Shown in pieces: positions 37,214 to 46,778 of a DNA stretch of 64,000 nucleotides (position 1 is its first letter; each line of letters opens with the position of its first letter). The notes below the pieces were generated by a model, which was given only the letters and a program-made list of their open reading frames with translations, was not told the origin of the DNA and ran no database searches. Made by a program: the position numbers and the translations under genes. Source of the DNA: Leptospira biflexa serovar Patoc strain 'Patoc 1 (Paris)' (GTDB taxonomy: Bacteria; Spirochaetota; Leptospiria; Leptospirales; Leptospiraceae); contig NC_010602.1 in NCBI RefSeq assembly GCF_000017685.1, positions 1,257,501-1,321,500 of the forward strand. Reading direction: 5' to 3'.

Positions 37214-38137
37214 TTGACAGATTCCTTAGGCAATGGGATTCCTTACTCTGATTGGGTATGCGGATTGAAGTTTCAAATTCATTTAGTTCCTAAATCGATC
37301 CTCCTCATTTGTTTCTCTTTTGGCATCCAAGCCTGCCAGTCCCCAGAATTAGGGAATGCTTGTGACCCAGGTTCGGAATCCTTCCGTTCCTTTTACTTAG
37401 CTCGGATTTTGTTTGATGATGACCGCGAGGTTTGCGGGTCTGTGGCACCCAATAAATCCATTTGTGATATGGACCCACTTTCCATCATCCAACCACGACG
37501 TTGGAAGTATGTATCGGCTGAAATGAGAAAACAAGCCGCCTTTGGAACCGATCCCATGAGTTTCGAAACCATTGTCCAACCAAACGCTGGTGCGGCGAAG
37601 TGGTTGGGTGGAGTTCTTACGGATCAAGAGAAAATTTATTCCATCCCTTACAATCGTTCTGACATTCTTACAATTGATCCTTCCGAGAATTCATTTTCTA
37701 ATTTTGAATCAGGAGCGAGTGGGGCGGCATTATGGGAAGGGGCAGTCCTTGCTCCCAATGGCAAAATATATGCAATCCCGAGAGACTCTTCCTAAATTTT
37801 AGTCCTGAACCCAGTCAACAATTCTACCTACTTCCTTCCTTCACCAGAAACTGGTGCCAATAAATGGAGGGGCGGAGTTTATACCGCTGACGGACGTATT
37901 GTGACCATTCCAGCTGACAGTATGGATATCATTGCTTGGAACCCCGTTACATTTACCTATACCACTCTCAGCACGGCGATTGCTACAGGGAATAAATGGG
38001 GAGATGGGGTTCTCACACCTAACGGAAAGATATATGGCATACCGCATACAAATGATTTAATCCTATCCATCAATCCAGGATCAAAAGGTAGGATTTGCAA
38101 AAATCTTTTGCTAAGTTCGTATTGGAATGTATATTAA
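37214..38137 (+). pseudogene. Propeller-repeat lipoprotein interrupted by an in-frame TAA
   Basis: Paralogue of the 9252-10535 gene. The signal and module match (GIQACQSPELGNACDPGSESF, then DREVCGS and ICDMDPLSIIQ). The repeats follow: VLTDQEKIYSIP, VLAPNGKIYAIP, VYTADGRIVTIP, VLTPNGKIYGIP, ending in the common KGRICKNLLLSSYWN. A TAA at 37793-37795 splits the second repeat (PRDSS-stop-ILVLNP) although the frame then continues without shift. Only four repeats remain, too few for a seven-bladed propeller. The first start codon is a TTG (37214); a TTG at 37265 gives a better signal peptide. Confidence 0.8.
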
Positions 38138-38197
38138 TATACTAAAAATAGAAACGATTTAATTTTCATTTGACTTGGTTCGTTTTTGCCATGAAGA

Positions 38198-39094
38198 ATG
38201 ATTATGCGATGGAAAGCTTCACAGTTCTGGAAAAACGCATCCCCCAATGAACTACTGTCTTTCTTTTTAACCATCGATAAAGGTGAAGACCTCAGATCGT
38301 TAGCAGAACATATGCTTGTCGATTCTGAATTTTGTGATTTGGTATTTGAATACTTATGGCTGTTAAGGTCAGAAGATGCCACTAAAAAATTTTTAAACGA
38401 TGAGAGTATCACTCCAGAACTTCTGATGCGATTTATCTACTTTGGATATGGTAAACAATTTTTATTAGAAACATTTGATTCCAATTCTTATTTCCTTCAA
38501 ATCCGAGACTTGTTCAACTCAGCACAAAGTTTGCGAATCCTTTCATTAGGCGAAGAGATGGATCGTGATCCCACTTTAAAAATCCACTTACTTTCCAATC
38601 TTGATCCTCAAACTTGGGAAGCATACTTTGATCTTCTGGAAGAAAAGAATATGACGATGCAAACTCTTCTCGGAATCTTTGCCAACCTTCGTGAAAATGA
38701 AATTCGAAAAATATTATTAAATAGTCATACTTTATATTATTATTTACGAATGATGATGGTTTCAGGAAAACAAAACACAGAAGTCACAGAAGGCAAAGAA
38801 ATGGAAAACCGGAACCGATTGGAATCCATTTTGGACTCCATTCATATTTGGGAAACATTTTGTTTGCATTTAAAAGACCAATATGACCTAAAACAACAAT
38901 CAGTACTCACACCCAAGGAACGAGATTCCAAACGATTGTCCCTCGTTTTGAAAGAATTGACCAAAATTCCAAGTACTGACCGGCAGGACGTGCTCGTTTA
39001 TTTACGAGGGAATGGGGTGGTTCTGGATCTTTGGGAGGAGACCACTGTCATTTCGGCTCTTTCGAATTTTGACCGAGTGGGTAAGTATTTTTAA
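38198..39094 (+). CDS. Conserved-looking alpha-helical protein of unknown function
   Basis: 298 residues, no signal peptide and no membrane helix; rich in Leu, Glu and Lys with long amphipathic helices (KGEDLRSLAEHMLVDSEF, LRENEIRKILLNSHTLYYYL). The HEAT/FliG-like feel (LGIFANLRENEIRKILL) suggests a protein-interaction scaffold, but no family was recognised. An alternative ATG lies six bases in. It stands alone upstream of the SGNH hydrolase gene. Confidence 0.7.
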   Translation: MIMRWKASQFWKNASPNELLSFFLTIDKGEDLRSLAEHMLVDSEFCDLVFEYLWLLRSEDATKKFLNDESITPELLMRFIYFGYGKQFLLETFDSNSYFLQIRDLFNSAQSLRILSLGEEMDRDPTLKIHLLSNLDPQTWEAYFDLLEEKNMTMQTLLGIFANLRENEIRKILLNSHTLYYYLRMMMVSGKQNTEVTEGKEMENRNRLESILDSIHIWETFCLHLKDQYDLKQQSVLTPKERDSKRLSLVLKELTKIPSTDRQDVLVYLRGNGVVLDLWEETTVISALSNFDRVGKYF

Positions 39095-39169
39095 CACCGA
39101 TCACTACATTTGCCTCGTTCCCATTGATAAATTTTTTCTGAACAGCCAACGCGGAATCTTTCAAAATCA

Positions 39170-39190
39170 GACAAAACGTTCTGTTTTGTC
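39170..39190. promoter_or_regulatory. Inverted repeat upstream of the SGNH hydrolase gene
   Basis: GACAAAAC and GTTTTGTC flank a 5-base loop. There is no U-run on either strand, so an operator or a leader hairpin is more likely than a terminator. It lies about 170 bases upstream of the ATG at 39363. Confidence 0.4.
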
Positions 39191-39362
39191 CTAAACTCTC
39201 TGACAAAATGAATGATAAAGTCCTAAGGAATCTTAAAAAATTGAACTTGGTTCAAAAATTCTCATTGGTTCGGAAATAAATTATTTGACACTCGTTCAAA
39301 AAAGACACCAAAATGTCTCAATTGTTCAAAGTATGTTAAAAATGTTCCGATTGGGAGGAAAT

Positions 39363-40628
39363 ATGAACACAAAAAAAGCATTCGGATTGGTGCTCGCTTT
39401 GGTATTGGCAGGTTCTTTGTCTGCACAAACACAAAGCCAGATGTTCCAAAAAGTAGGTGTCATCGGGGATTCCTTGAGCCAAGGTTTCTTTGGGGTCACT
39501 GTTGAGAAAAAAACACAAGATTGGGCTTACCCAGTCCTTGTATCGAAACAAGCAGGCGCTTCCGTTTCGTACAATGTTCTGAAAGGGCCATTCGTAAACT
39601 TAGAAGATGTACTCAAGTGGGATTGTGGTATTTTTTGCATCGCAGAAAGTATCATCGGTGGAAACAAATCCACAGTGTCCTTACCAACTCACGCTGGGAT
39701 CACGGGTGCTGAATACACGACTGTTCTCAGAACCTCTGGTAAATGTGAGGACGTCAATGCCACCAAACAAGCGAAAGAATGGTATTGGGCAAAATGGTAT
39801 TGGTACACTTACCGTTGGGTGACCGTTGCTGATTGTAAAGAACCAGACAAATTCCACCGTTTTGGTTTGCGTGATGCGGGAACACAAGCCCAAGTCATGG
39901 AAAAAGTAAAACCAACTTTCCTTTTTGGATCCGCAGGTGCGAACCACGTACTTTGTACGGCACTCCATACCTCCACTGATTGTTTAGATGAAACTCGTTT
40001 CAAAAGAGACATTCGTGAATTTTTCCGCAGAATGGCTGGTATGGGAAGTTTAAAAGGTGGTGTGTTGTTTACTGTTCCAAACGTAACAGCAATCGCATTC
40101 CTTGAGACTTACAGAGATCCCAATGGACGTGCAAACTACTCTGGACTCAAAGCTTTCTTTAGAAATTCTGTTTCCAACCCGAACCAAGTTTTGGATGCAA
40201 CGGAAGTCGCAACCATTTCAACATTCTTAAACATGTTGAACAATGAAATCAAAGCCCAAGCTGCAACGATGCGTTTTGCTGTGGCTGACCTTCGTGTGAT
40301 CTTTGATGACCTCAAAGAAAATGGACGACCAATTCGAAGTGCTTCTGGATGGTCTCCAGGTAATGCGCGTGCCAATTGGCCACTTCCTAACCAACCAGGT
40401 GTGTTTGGTTTAGATGGTGTTCACCCGAATATGTATGGTCATTCCTTGTTTGCAAATGAGTTAATTAAAGCAATTAACACTCGTTACGGATATTCTATCC
40501 CGCAAGTGAGTGAATACACTGCATGGTATTACGATACACTCAACAGAAACCCAGTGGATCTGAAAAAATTCTTAACTGAGAATATTTTTGGTCAGGCTAT
40601 TTCTTGGGTAGTATCCATCTTTACGTAA
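39363..40628 (+). CDS. Secreted SGNH/GDSL-family hydrolase (lipase/esterase-like)
   Basis: 421 residues from the ATG at 39363, with GGGAGG just upstream. Signal peptide ([14 protein letters not shown]). Block I is [14 protein letters not shown] (nucleophile Ser), block [13 protein letters not shown] (GxxN-like) and block [12 protein letters not shown] (Asp-x-x-His). This makes it a serine hydrolase acting outside the cytoplasm, probably on acyl esters. Several cysteine pairs (CGIFC, CED..CKE, CTA..CLD) suggest disulfides. The next gene begins 12 bases downstream and is probably a partner. Confidence 0.88.
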   Translation: MNTKKAFGLVLALVLAGSLSAQTQSQMFQKVGVIGDSLSQGFFGVTVEKKTQDWAYPVLVSKQAGASVSYNVLKGPFVNLEDVLKWDCGIFCIAESIIGGNKSTVSLPTHAGITGAEYTTVLRTSGKCEDVNATKQAKEWYWAKWYWYTYRWVTVADCKEPDKFHRFGLRDAGTQAQVMEKVKPTFLFGSAGANHVLCTALHTSTDCLDETRFKRDIREFFRRMAGMGSLKGGVLFTVPNVTAIAFLETYRDPNGRANYSGLKAFFRNSVSNPNQVLDATEVATISTFLNMLNNEIKAQAATMRFAVADLRVIFDDLKENGRPIRSASGWSPGNARANWPLPNQPGVFGLDGVHPNMYGHSLFANELIKAINTRYGYSIPQVSEYTAWYYDTLNRNPVDLKKFLTENIFGQAISWVVSIFT

Positions 40629-40640
40629 GAGGTTAGGACG

Positions 40641-41318
40641 ATGAGTAAACGGTTTATTGGAATTATTTCGATTTGTGGTTTTTTCTTAGTATTGTTTGGT
40701 ATCACCATTTGGAAGTTTACTTCTGAAAAAAACAAACAAACGACTGTTGTGTCAAATTCCGATTTTGGCAGTTCAGAAAAACATGCAAATTCGTTATTTG
40801 ATGATCCAGAATTTGCAGATGCTCCCAATCCAGAAGAATTGGAATTGGCACAAGCCGAAGTACTTTGGCCGTTTGCTCTCGAAAAAAAACCAAATCGTAA
40901 GGAAGAAGTCAAAGAGGAATGGAGGGATTTTGCGGCGAAATATCCCAACAATTTCTACATCCCTCGTGAAATTCGTGCACCTATGACAGAAAAACAAGAA
41001 AAGGAACAACTGGAAATGTTGGATTCTTTCACTGCCATGGATGCAACGTTTTCTGCAAATCAATCAAAGGAAAAATGGTCTGACAAACCATCCGCAGAAG
41101 AACCAAGTACTGCTGAACGTCCTTCGCCCAATACGCAGAAAGCCTATTTCGATTTCAAAATCAACGAATTGGAATCTAGGATCCAAATGGTTGAGTATTG
41201 GTTGGAAAATAAAAAACCGGACAGTGATGTCAAAGGTTCTGCAGAGAAAGACTTACAAATTTGGAAAAAAGAACTCGCAACACTCCGAGAAGTGAGAAGC
41301 CAAGTTCCGAATACATAA
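40641..41318 (+). CDS. Membrane-anchored helical protein coupled to the SGNH hydrolase
   Basis: 225 residues: one N-terminal membrane helix (FIGIISICGFFLVLFGITIW), an acidic linker, then charged helices (EEVKEEWRDFAAKYPNNFY, FKINELESRIQMVEYWLENK). A ribosome binding site (GAGGTTAGG) precedes the ATG. The single anchor, helical body and position directly after a secreted hydrolase recall lipase foldases. But the family signature is absent and the protein is shorter, so that is only a suggestion. A strong terminator ends the operon. Confidence 0.7.
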   Translation: MSKRFIGIISICGFFLVLFGITIWKFTSEKNKQTTVVSNSDFGSSEKHANSLFDDPEFADAPNPEELELAQAEVLWPFALEKKPNRKEEVKEEWRDFAAKYPNNFYIPREIRAPMTEKQEKEQLEMLDSFTAMDATFSANQSKEKWSDKPSAEEPSTAERPSPNTQKAYFDFKINELESRIQMVEYWLENKKPDSDVKGSAEKDLQIWKKELATLREVRSQVPNT

Positions 41319-41334
41319 GTTTATATAAAATACT

Positions 41335-41370
41335 AAAAAAAGCCTCTTTTTGTTAAGAGGCTTTTTGTTT
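41335..41370 (+). terminator. Rho-independent terminator
   Basis: Stem AAAAGCCTCTT / AAGAGGCTTTT with a short loop, followed by a T-rich tail, 20 bases after the stop at 41318. The A-tract before the stem lets it work in both directions. Confidence 0.9.
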
Positions 41371-41403
41371 TACAATTCCCATTCCATTTGATTTCATACA
41401 CCC

Positions 41404-42966
41404 ATGCACAAATTCCATACATTATTCATTTTTCTCATACTAATTTCGTTTCACCAAAATTGTTTTGGTGGTCCAAGCGAACCAGAAACTCCGGAGGTTT
41501 TGCCTGTGGAAGAAGAGATCCCAACAGACGTTCTTTTGAAAACTTTAGATTCTGGTTCCAATTTTGATAAAGGACAAGCCGCCATCCAACTTGGCAATCG
41601 AGGGGTAACAAAGGCAATTCCTATCTTACGAAAGATGTTAAGTGATAAAGATCCAGGCCTTAGGGCAGGGGCCGCCATTGCACTTGGGGATTTAAAAGAT
41701 AAACCTTCGTCAACGAACATTGCCAATTTAATGTGGACTGATACAGAAAATCCAAAGGATGTATATTTGGATGCCTTGACTCGAATGAAAGATACATCGA
41801 TTGTGGGGCGCATTTATCCTTTGTTAAATGACAATAATGCAACACTTCGATTGCAAACGGTTGATTCCTTAGTTCAGATTGGTGCTAACTCCGTAGGTTC
41901 TCAAATTTTGGCGATGGCACAAAAAAACAAAGATCGAGAAAAAGACAAAACCTTTGCGATGGCTCTTGGCAAATTAAAAGTTGCTTCGGCTGAGTCGTAT
42001 TTACTTGGTTTGACGAAACTCCAAGATGAATCACCAACACTTGCAGCTTCTTACCTGGCTCTAGGAAGGATCAAGGCAAAAAATGCAAATGATGTTTTGG
42101 TGAGAGCACTCACTTTGCCTTATGACAAAGGAAAGGAAAATGCTTCGATGGCATTGATCGAAATCGCAAATCCAAAGATTGTCCCGCAGGTATTCGCTGT
42201 TTTAAAATCTGACAATTTAGAATCAAAAATGTATGCTACAGACGTATTATGTGCGATCCCATCAAAAGAAGCATCCAAATTAGCCTTCGGATTATTAAAT
42301 TCAACTGATGCGAAAAACTGGGGTTATGCGGCAAAAATTGTTGGCCGGCAAAAGTACAAAGAAGCAAAAAATCGTTTGGAAGAATTACTAGTAAAACCAA
42401 ACACACCAGAACGTGACAATTTTGCGGAAGCACTTGGATGGATTGGTGACCCAAGTTCCGTTCCAGTCTTACGAAAGGTGTTACTCTCTGGTGAAACAGA
42501 CGGGCCATATGGTTCGGCTTGGGCACTCGGTGTGATGGGTGCAAAGGAAGCTGTTCCAGATCTTCTCCTTGCCTTAGACAAAGGGGATGCAAAACTTTTA
42601 GGGTATGCACTTGAGGCTCTTGGTTCGATTGCTGATCCGAGTAGTTTGCCAAAACTAAAAGAACTTTTAGCTGAAAGACCGAAAATGGCTCCGCAAATTT
42701 TATCCACAGTGGCACTGATCCCAAGCGATGAAGCAAGACTTCTCATCGAAGAGGCGACTCGTTCTAAAAATGCAGAAGTGTATCGCCCAGCCATGGAAGA
42801 AATCGCCAAACGGAAAGATAAAAAATCCATTCCAGTCCTTCTACAGTTTGCCAATGGAGATGATGCCGAAAAACGAAAGTTAAGTTATTATGCTCTCACT
42901 GCTATCACTGGTGAAAAATTTAGAACCGCAAAAGAATGGAATCTTTGGGTGAAGGCAAATCCTTAG
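41404..42966 (+). CDS. HEAT-repeat lipoprotein/secreted protein
   Basis: 520 residues. Hydrophobic signal with a late Cys (LISFHQNC), then at least ten HEAT/PBS-lyase-type repeats (LGNRGVTKAIPILRKML, DPGLRAGAAIALGDLK, GWIGDPSSVPVLRKVLL, LGSIADPSSLPKLKELL, shown in part). This gives a curved helical scaffold in the periplasm for binding proteins. No catalytic residues are expected. The ATG lies about 30 bases after the terminator, so it has its own promoter. Confidence 0.87.
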   Translation: MHKFHTLFIFLILISFHQNCFGGPSEPETPEVLPVEEEIPTDVLLKTLDSGSNFDKGQAAIQLGNRGVTKAIPILRKMLSDKDPGLRAGAAIALGDLKDKPSSTNIANLMWTDTENPKDVYLDALTRMKDTSIVGRIYPLLNDNNATLRLQTVDSLVQIGANSVGSQILAMAQKNKDREKDKTFAMALGKLKVASAESYLLGLTKLQDESPTLAASYLALGRIKAKNANDVLVRALTLPYDKGKENASMALIEIANPKIVPQVFAVLKSDNLESKMYATDVLCAIPSKEASKLAFGLLNSTDAKNWGYAAKIVGRQKYKEAKNRLEELLVKPNTPERDNFAEALGWIGDPSSVPVLRKVLLSGETDGPYGSAWALGVMGAKEAVPDLLLALDKGDAKLLGYALEALGSIADPSSLPKLKELLAERPKMAPQILSTVALIPSDEARLLIEEATRSKNAEVYRPAMEEIAKRKDKKSIPVLLQFANGDDAEKRKLSYYALTAITGEKFRTAKEWNLWVKANP

Positions 42967-43055
42967 ATTGAAACGAATCTCTTCTGGTGGATTTCAGTGA
43001 TCCTTCTTTCTTTTTGGAAAATCTGAAACCCCAGAAGAATACTGTCAAATTTGTC

Positions 43056-43583
43056 TTAAGAATGCAAACTTCTCTCCAATCGATTGAGAAATCGTTTGAT
43101 GTTTGGCACACCATACTGTTGTTTGGGGATATAACTAGCGATGAATTTCCCATTTTTTAATACAAAAAGTCCATGTGCTAAACGATTTGAATTGGACACT
43201 CCTACACCTAATTTATGTTTAAAGCGATTCACATCATTGGTGTTACAATTTTGAAGGGAATATCCATGTGCTTTTAATTGTGGGTGGAGATTTTTGATCT
43301 CAGACCAAGATTCTTTTCCACAAGAAGCAAGATGGAAAATTTTGGCAGGTATTTTTCGTTTGATCACTTCTTCTTCTAAATCTAGGACTTGTGTCGAACA
43401 AGCAAACGATCTGACATTTGGTAAGGTGGAAAGAAAAACGATCCCCTTCACGTTTCCCAAACAAGGGAAATTGGCCTTCGTGTTGAGCACCGGTCTAAAA
43501 CCAAACTTACCATCGATAGGTTCGCCTGTTTTTGGTCTTTTGCCAATGAGTTCCACTGGCAGGTCACCTAAATACACTTTCAT
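43056..43583 (-). CDS. Thiol-peroxidase-like (Tpx/peroxiredoxin family) protein
   Basis: 175 residues, near the usual Tpx length. Peroxidatic Cys62 lies in [13 protein letters not shown] (Tpx: ..VDTPVCATQ) and Cys88 (LASCGK) corresponds to the resolving Cys. The helix after Cys62 ([11 protein letters not shown]) is also as in Tpx. The canonical Thr before the Cys region is replaced (SFAC), so activity is not certain. Its ATG overlaps the stop of the CobW-family gene (ATGA), so both belong to one operon that is probably metal-regulated. Confidence 0.78.
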   Translation of the reverse strand: MKVYLGDLPVELIGKRPKTGEPIDGKFGFRPVLNTKANFPCLGNVKGIVFLSTLPNVRSFACSTQVLDLEEEVIKRKIPAKIFHLASCGKESWSEIKNLHPQLKAHGYSLQNCNTNDVNRFKHKLGVGVSNSNRLAHGLFVLKNGKFIASYIPKQQYGVPNIKRFLNRLERSLHS

Positions 43584-44830
43584 TTCGTGACCCTCAGAGG
43601 ATCCAACTCAGATTCTGTTAGTTGTTCAGAGGATTCCATCATCTCATCCCAATTGGGAAATGGATCTTCTAAGGTTTCCCAAAATTCTGGGCCCTGTTTG
43701 ATTTCATCCTCAGTTAACAAACATGCATTCAATGAAGACCTTAGTTTTTTTTCATTCAGATCCCGACCGATGAGGACAATTTCTTGCCTCCGATCTCCCC
43801 ACGGTTCCAACCAATGTTGTTTTAAATTCTCTTGGACATCAGGATCATCAGGAATGTCTTCTGAAGCGATACTTGCCCACCAATACCCTTCCGGTTTGTA
43901 AGAAGATAAATTCCCTGCTTGTGAATACAGAAGAACCCAATCCATTTTGGAGGCAAGCCATACGAAACCTTTTGCTCTGATCAAACCTGGTTTTTCGGAA
44001 TCTAACCATTCATAAAAACGTTTTGGATGCATTGGCCTTCTGTTACCATACACGAAACTTTTGATTCCATATTCTTCTGTTTCCGGGATATGTTCCCCTC
44101 TTAGTTCTTTTAGCCATAAGGGAAATTGTTTTGCCTTTTCAAAATCAAACTTCCCCGTTTGGAATACCTTATCAAAGGGAACCTGTCCATAATCGGTTGT
44201 AATGATTTCTGCCTGAGCATTTAAGGAACGTAAAATGGTAAGGAGTTTTTGTTTTTTTGATTCTGATAAGAGGCTAATTTTATTGACGACCAACGTGTTG
44301 GAGAATTCTACTTGGTCTACAAGTAAGTCCACTATATCTCTATCATCTTCTTCTCCAGCACCTAATTCTCGTTCTTTCAGTGAATCCAAACTTTCAAAAT
44401 CATTTAAAAAATTGACTGCATCCACAACGGTAATCATTGAATCCAATGTCACGAGGTCAGATAAACTCACTCCGTTTTCATCTGCAAAGGTAAACGTCTC
44501 TGCGATGGGTAATGGTTCAGAGATCCCAGTGGATTCAATCAGAATAAAATCAAATACATTCTCTTTAGCAAGTTTTGTGATTTCAATGAGAAGGTCTTCT
44601 CTTAAGGTGCAGCAGATACAACCATTGGACATTTCGACGAGAGATTCGTTAGTCCGGCTGAGTTTCCCCCCATTCGCAACTAACTTTGCATCAATGTTCA
44701 CATCGCTCATATCATTGACGATGACTGCAACGCGAAGCCCTTCTCGATTGGAAAGAACGTGATTGAGTAGGGTTGTTTTGCCAGCACCTAAAAATCCAGA
44801 TAAGACTGTGACGGGTATTTTTTTGTCCAT
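43580..44830 (-). CDS. CobW/COG0523-family GTPase, candidate zinc metallochaperone
   Basis: 416 residues from the ATG at 44830. Walker A is GFLGAGKTT (12-20), the metal-binding CxCC motif [10 protein letters not shown] (Cys71, 73, 74), Walker B-like [11 protein letters not shown], and the guanine motif VNKISLL. A CobW C-terminal domain follows ([13 protein letters not shown].., [11 protein letters not shown]). In the ZigA/ZagA/YeiR subgroups these GTPases carry or insert Zn during zinc limitation and are Zur-controlled. Two TGCAAC-type palindromes upstream and the same box before the znu-like operon support that role here. Confidence 0.9.
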   Translation of the reverse strand: MDKKIPVTVLSGFLGAGKTTLLNHVLSNREGLRVAVIVNDMSDVNIDAKLVANGGKLSRTNESLVEMSNGCICCTLREDLLIEITKLAKENVFDFILIESTGISEPLPIAETFTFADENGVSLSDLVTLDSMITVVDAVNFLNDFESLDSLKERELGAGEEDDRDIVDLLVDQVEFSNTLVVNKISLLSESKKQKLLTILRSLNAQAEIITTDYGQVPFDKVFQTGKFDFEKAKQFPLWLKELRGEHIPETEEYGIKSFVYGNRRPMHPKRFYEWLDSEKPGLIRAKGFVWLASKMDWVLLYSQAGNLSSYKPEGYWWASIASEDIPDDPDVQENLKQHWLEPWGDRRQEIVLIGRDLNEKKLRSSLNACLLTEDEIKQGPEFWETLEDPFPNWDEMMESSEQLTESELDPLRVTK

Positions 44831-44846
44831 AGGGTTTACCACTTTT

Positions 44847-44861
44847 TGCAATTAAGTTGCA
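44847..44861. promoter_or_regulatory. Zur-like operator, proximal site (one mismatch)
   Basis: TGCAAT-TAA-GTTGCA, 17 bases upstream of the CobW-family ATG. It matches the arms of the boxes at 44896 and 49547 except for one base. Confidence 0.6.
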
Positions 44862-44895
44862 TTTAAAAGCAGTGGCTAATTCTGTCAATCACAAA

Positions 44896-44910
44896 TGCAA
44901 CAATGTTGCA
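44896..44910. promoter_or_regulatory. Zur-like operator, distal site
   Basis: TGCAAC-AAT-GTTGCA, a perfect 6-3-6 inverted repeat in the gap between the CobW-family gene and the divergent MCP gene. Same arms as the box in front of the znu-like operon. Confidence 0.7.
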
Positions 44911-45117
44911 AAATGTTCGATCGGAGTTGGGAAGGGGATCGTAGTTGGATCCAAGTCATACCATGTCCATCGTATGTATTTCTTTCCATAGAAAATGATG
45001 GTTCGGCATCTTACATTTGCATTCGTGCCGAGTTGAAGCGGATTGATTTTTTGCCAAAGGAATGTTTTCAGTAATTCCTTGCAATCTTTCCGAATGCAAA
45101 AGACGATAAAGAAAGAT

Positions 45118-46650
45118 ATGGACGAGTATACATTAAAATCCGCAAAAACCATCAATACGATTCGTTTTATTTTATTTGGCATTTACGTTTTAGGGATTTT
45201 GGGAAGTTTGGGTTCCATTCGCCCAGACCAATTGATCGTGATGGTGATGTCAACTTCCTTGTATGGAGTCCTTGCGTTTACCCAATTGTATCTCTTCCGA
45301 AAACATAAAAATCCTTATCCCTTTTTGTTTGTGGTAGGTGATGTGATCCTTGTTGGTTTATCCACTTGGGGGCAATCTATGATCACATTGGATTTATCCG
45401 CTGCTGCTTTAAAACTTGGAATCAATTATACGATTTGTTTTTTTGTGATTCTATACTCTGGTTTTTTATTTTCTGCAGGACAAACTATCATTATAGGAAC
45501 TCTTCTCATCATCATTCACATTGGCTCCTTATTTTTTTCCTATTTGGAAGGAGTGAGTTTTGTCGACCGCAATGATGTACACCATTTGGCCCATTCGGTT
45601 TCGTTACCGATTGAAATTGTAAAAGTGGTGTTTTTGATTCTCTCCACATACTTTATGAGTCAGATGGTACGACTACTCAACGCAATTAGGGAAGAGGCAA
45701 TGGAAGGGAAAAAAACAGCGGATTCCCATGCCAAAATAGTATCAGAACAAAAAGAAGCAATGGTCGATACGGGAGAAAACTTAAATCAATCTGTTGCCGC
45801 CTTAAAGGTGTTTACCGATGATTTGAATGGGCTTGTCCAAAACCAAGCGGCATCCATTGAAGAGATTTCAGCATCTCTCACAGAAATTGCTCAATCCACA
45901 GAAAATTCCTTTCATTTTGTAAAGGACCAATATTCTCGCATCGAATCCCTCAATGAAGAAAGCCAAACCTTAGAAGGCATCGTTGCTTCCGTTAGAAACG
46001 AAATTGAACTCATTTCCAATCAAATCAAAGAATCTTCCAAATTTAGTAATTTAGTCACAAGTTCCATGGAAAACTTAAACAATGTTCTCTCTGAGGTAAG
46101 TTCGAGTTTTCAGAAAGTAGAAGATGTAAACCAAATCATGAAAGAAATTGCTGATCAAACCAACTTACTTGCGTTAAATGCCTCAATTGAAGCGGCTAGG
46201 GCTGGGGAACATGGGCGTGGTTTTGCTGTTGTCGCACAAGAAGTTGCCAAGTTAGCAGAAAGTTCAGCATCCAATGCGAGTATCATCTCTAAAACCATTC
46301 TAAAATCGAAATCGGATCTCATCAAAGGGAATCTTTCGGCAAAGGAAGCTACTTCGATGGCAAGTAACCAAGAAAAAGAAATGTTGAACATCCAATCCAA
46401 AGTGATCAATTTCAACGAAAAAATCATCGATATGCAAAAGTTAAACGCCCGAGTTGTAGAATCTCAAAAACAATTGAAGGAGATTTCCTCCCAACTCGAA
46501 ACTATCGCCAACGAACAGTCCATTGGAAACCAAGAAGTCATGCGTGCGGCTCAAAACATTGAAGATGCTGTGCAAGTGGTGGCAGAAAATACTAGGATTC
46601 TTGCCGAACACATTGAGGACATCCAAGTGCTTGCCAATCGGATCAAATGA
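45118..46650 (+). CDS. Methyl-accepting chemotaxis protein with six-helix membrane sensor
   Basis: About 510 residues from the ATG at 45118 ([10 protein letters not shown]); an upstream ATG at 45094 is possible. The first ~180 residues contain six hydrophobic helices with no large periplasmic loop. The cytoplasmic part has the conserved hairpin [20 protein letters not shown], then [11 protein letters not shown]. It resembles the MCP at 25307-26827 in plan, so both may sense lipophilic or energy-related signals. Whether the nearby zinc-type boxes act on it is unknown. Confidence 0.9.
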   Translation: MDEYTLKSAKTINTIRFILFGIYVLGILGSLGSIRPDQLIVMVMSTSLYGVLAFTQLYLFRKHKNPYPFLFVVGDVILVGLSTWGQSMITLDLSAAALKLGINYTICFFVILYSGFLFSAGQTIIIGTLLIIIHIGSLFFSYLEGVSFVDRNDVHHLAHSVSLPIEIVKVVFLILSTYFMSQMVRLLNAIREEAMEGKKTADSHAKIVSEQKEAMVDTGENLNQSVAALKVFTDDLNGLVQNQAASIEEISASLTEIAQSTENSFHFVKDQYSRIESLNEESQTLEGIVASVRNEIELISNQIKESSKFSNLVTSSMENLNNVLSEVSSSFQKVEDVNQIMKEIADQTNLLALNASIEAARAGEHGRGFAVVAQEVAKLAESSASNASIISKTILKSKSDLIKGNLSAKEATSMASNQEKEMLNIQSKVINFNEKIIDMQKLNARVVESQKQLKEISSQLETIANEQSIGNQEVMRAAQNIEDAVQVVAENTRILAEHIEDIQVLANRIK

Positions 46651-46778
46651 TCCTTGTTTAACACTATTAACTTAACGGATTTGACGTTTGTTCAGAAATC
46701 AACAAGGGAAAATTATTTGTAATTCTTTTCCCTATATTGAATGGTGAGTGAAAGTCCTGGTCTGGAGCCAATAATTGT

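Noticed and set aside
40641..41318. Lipase-specific foldase (Lif)
   Set aside because: The protein is much shorter and lacks the family signature; only gene order and anchor topology agree.
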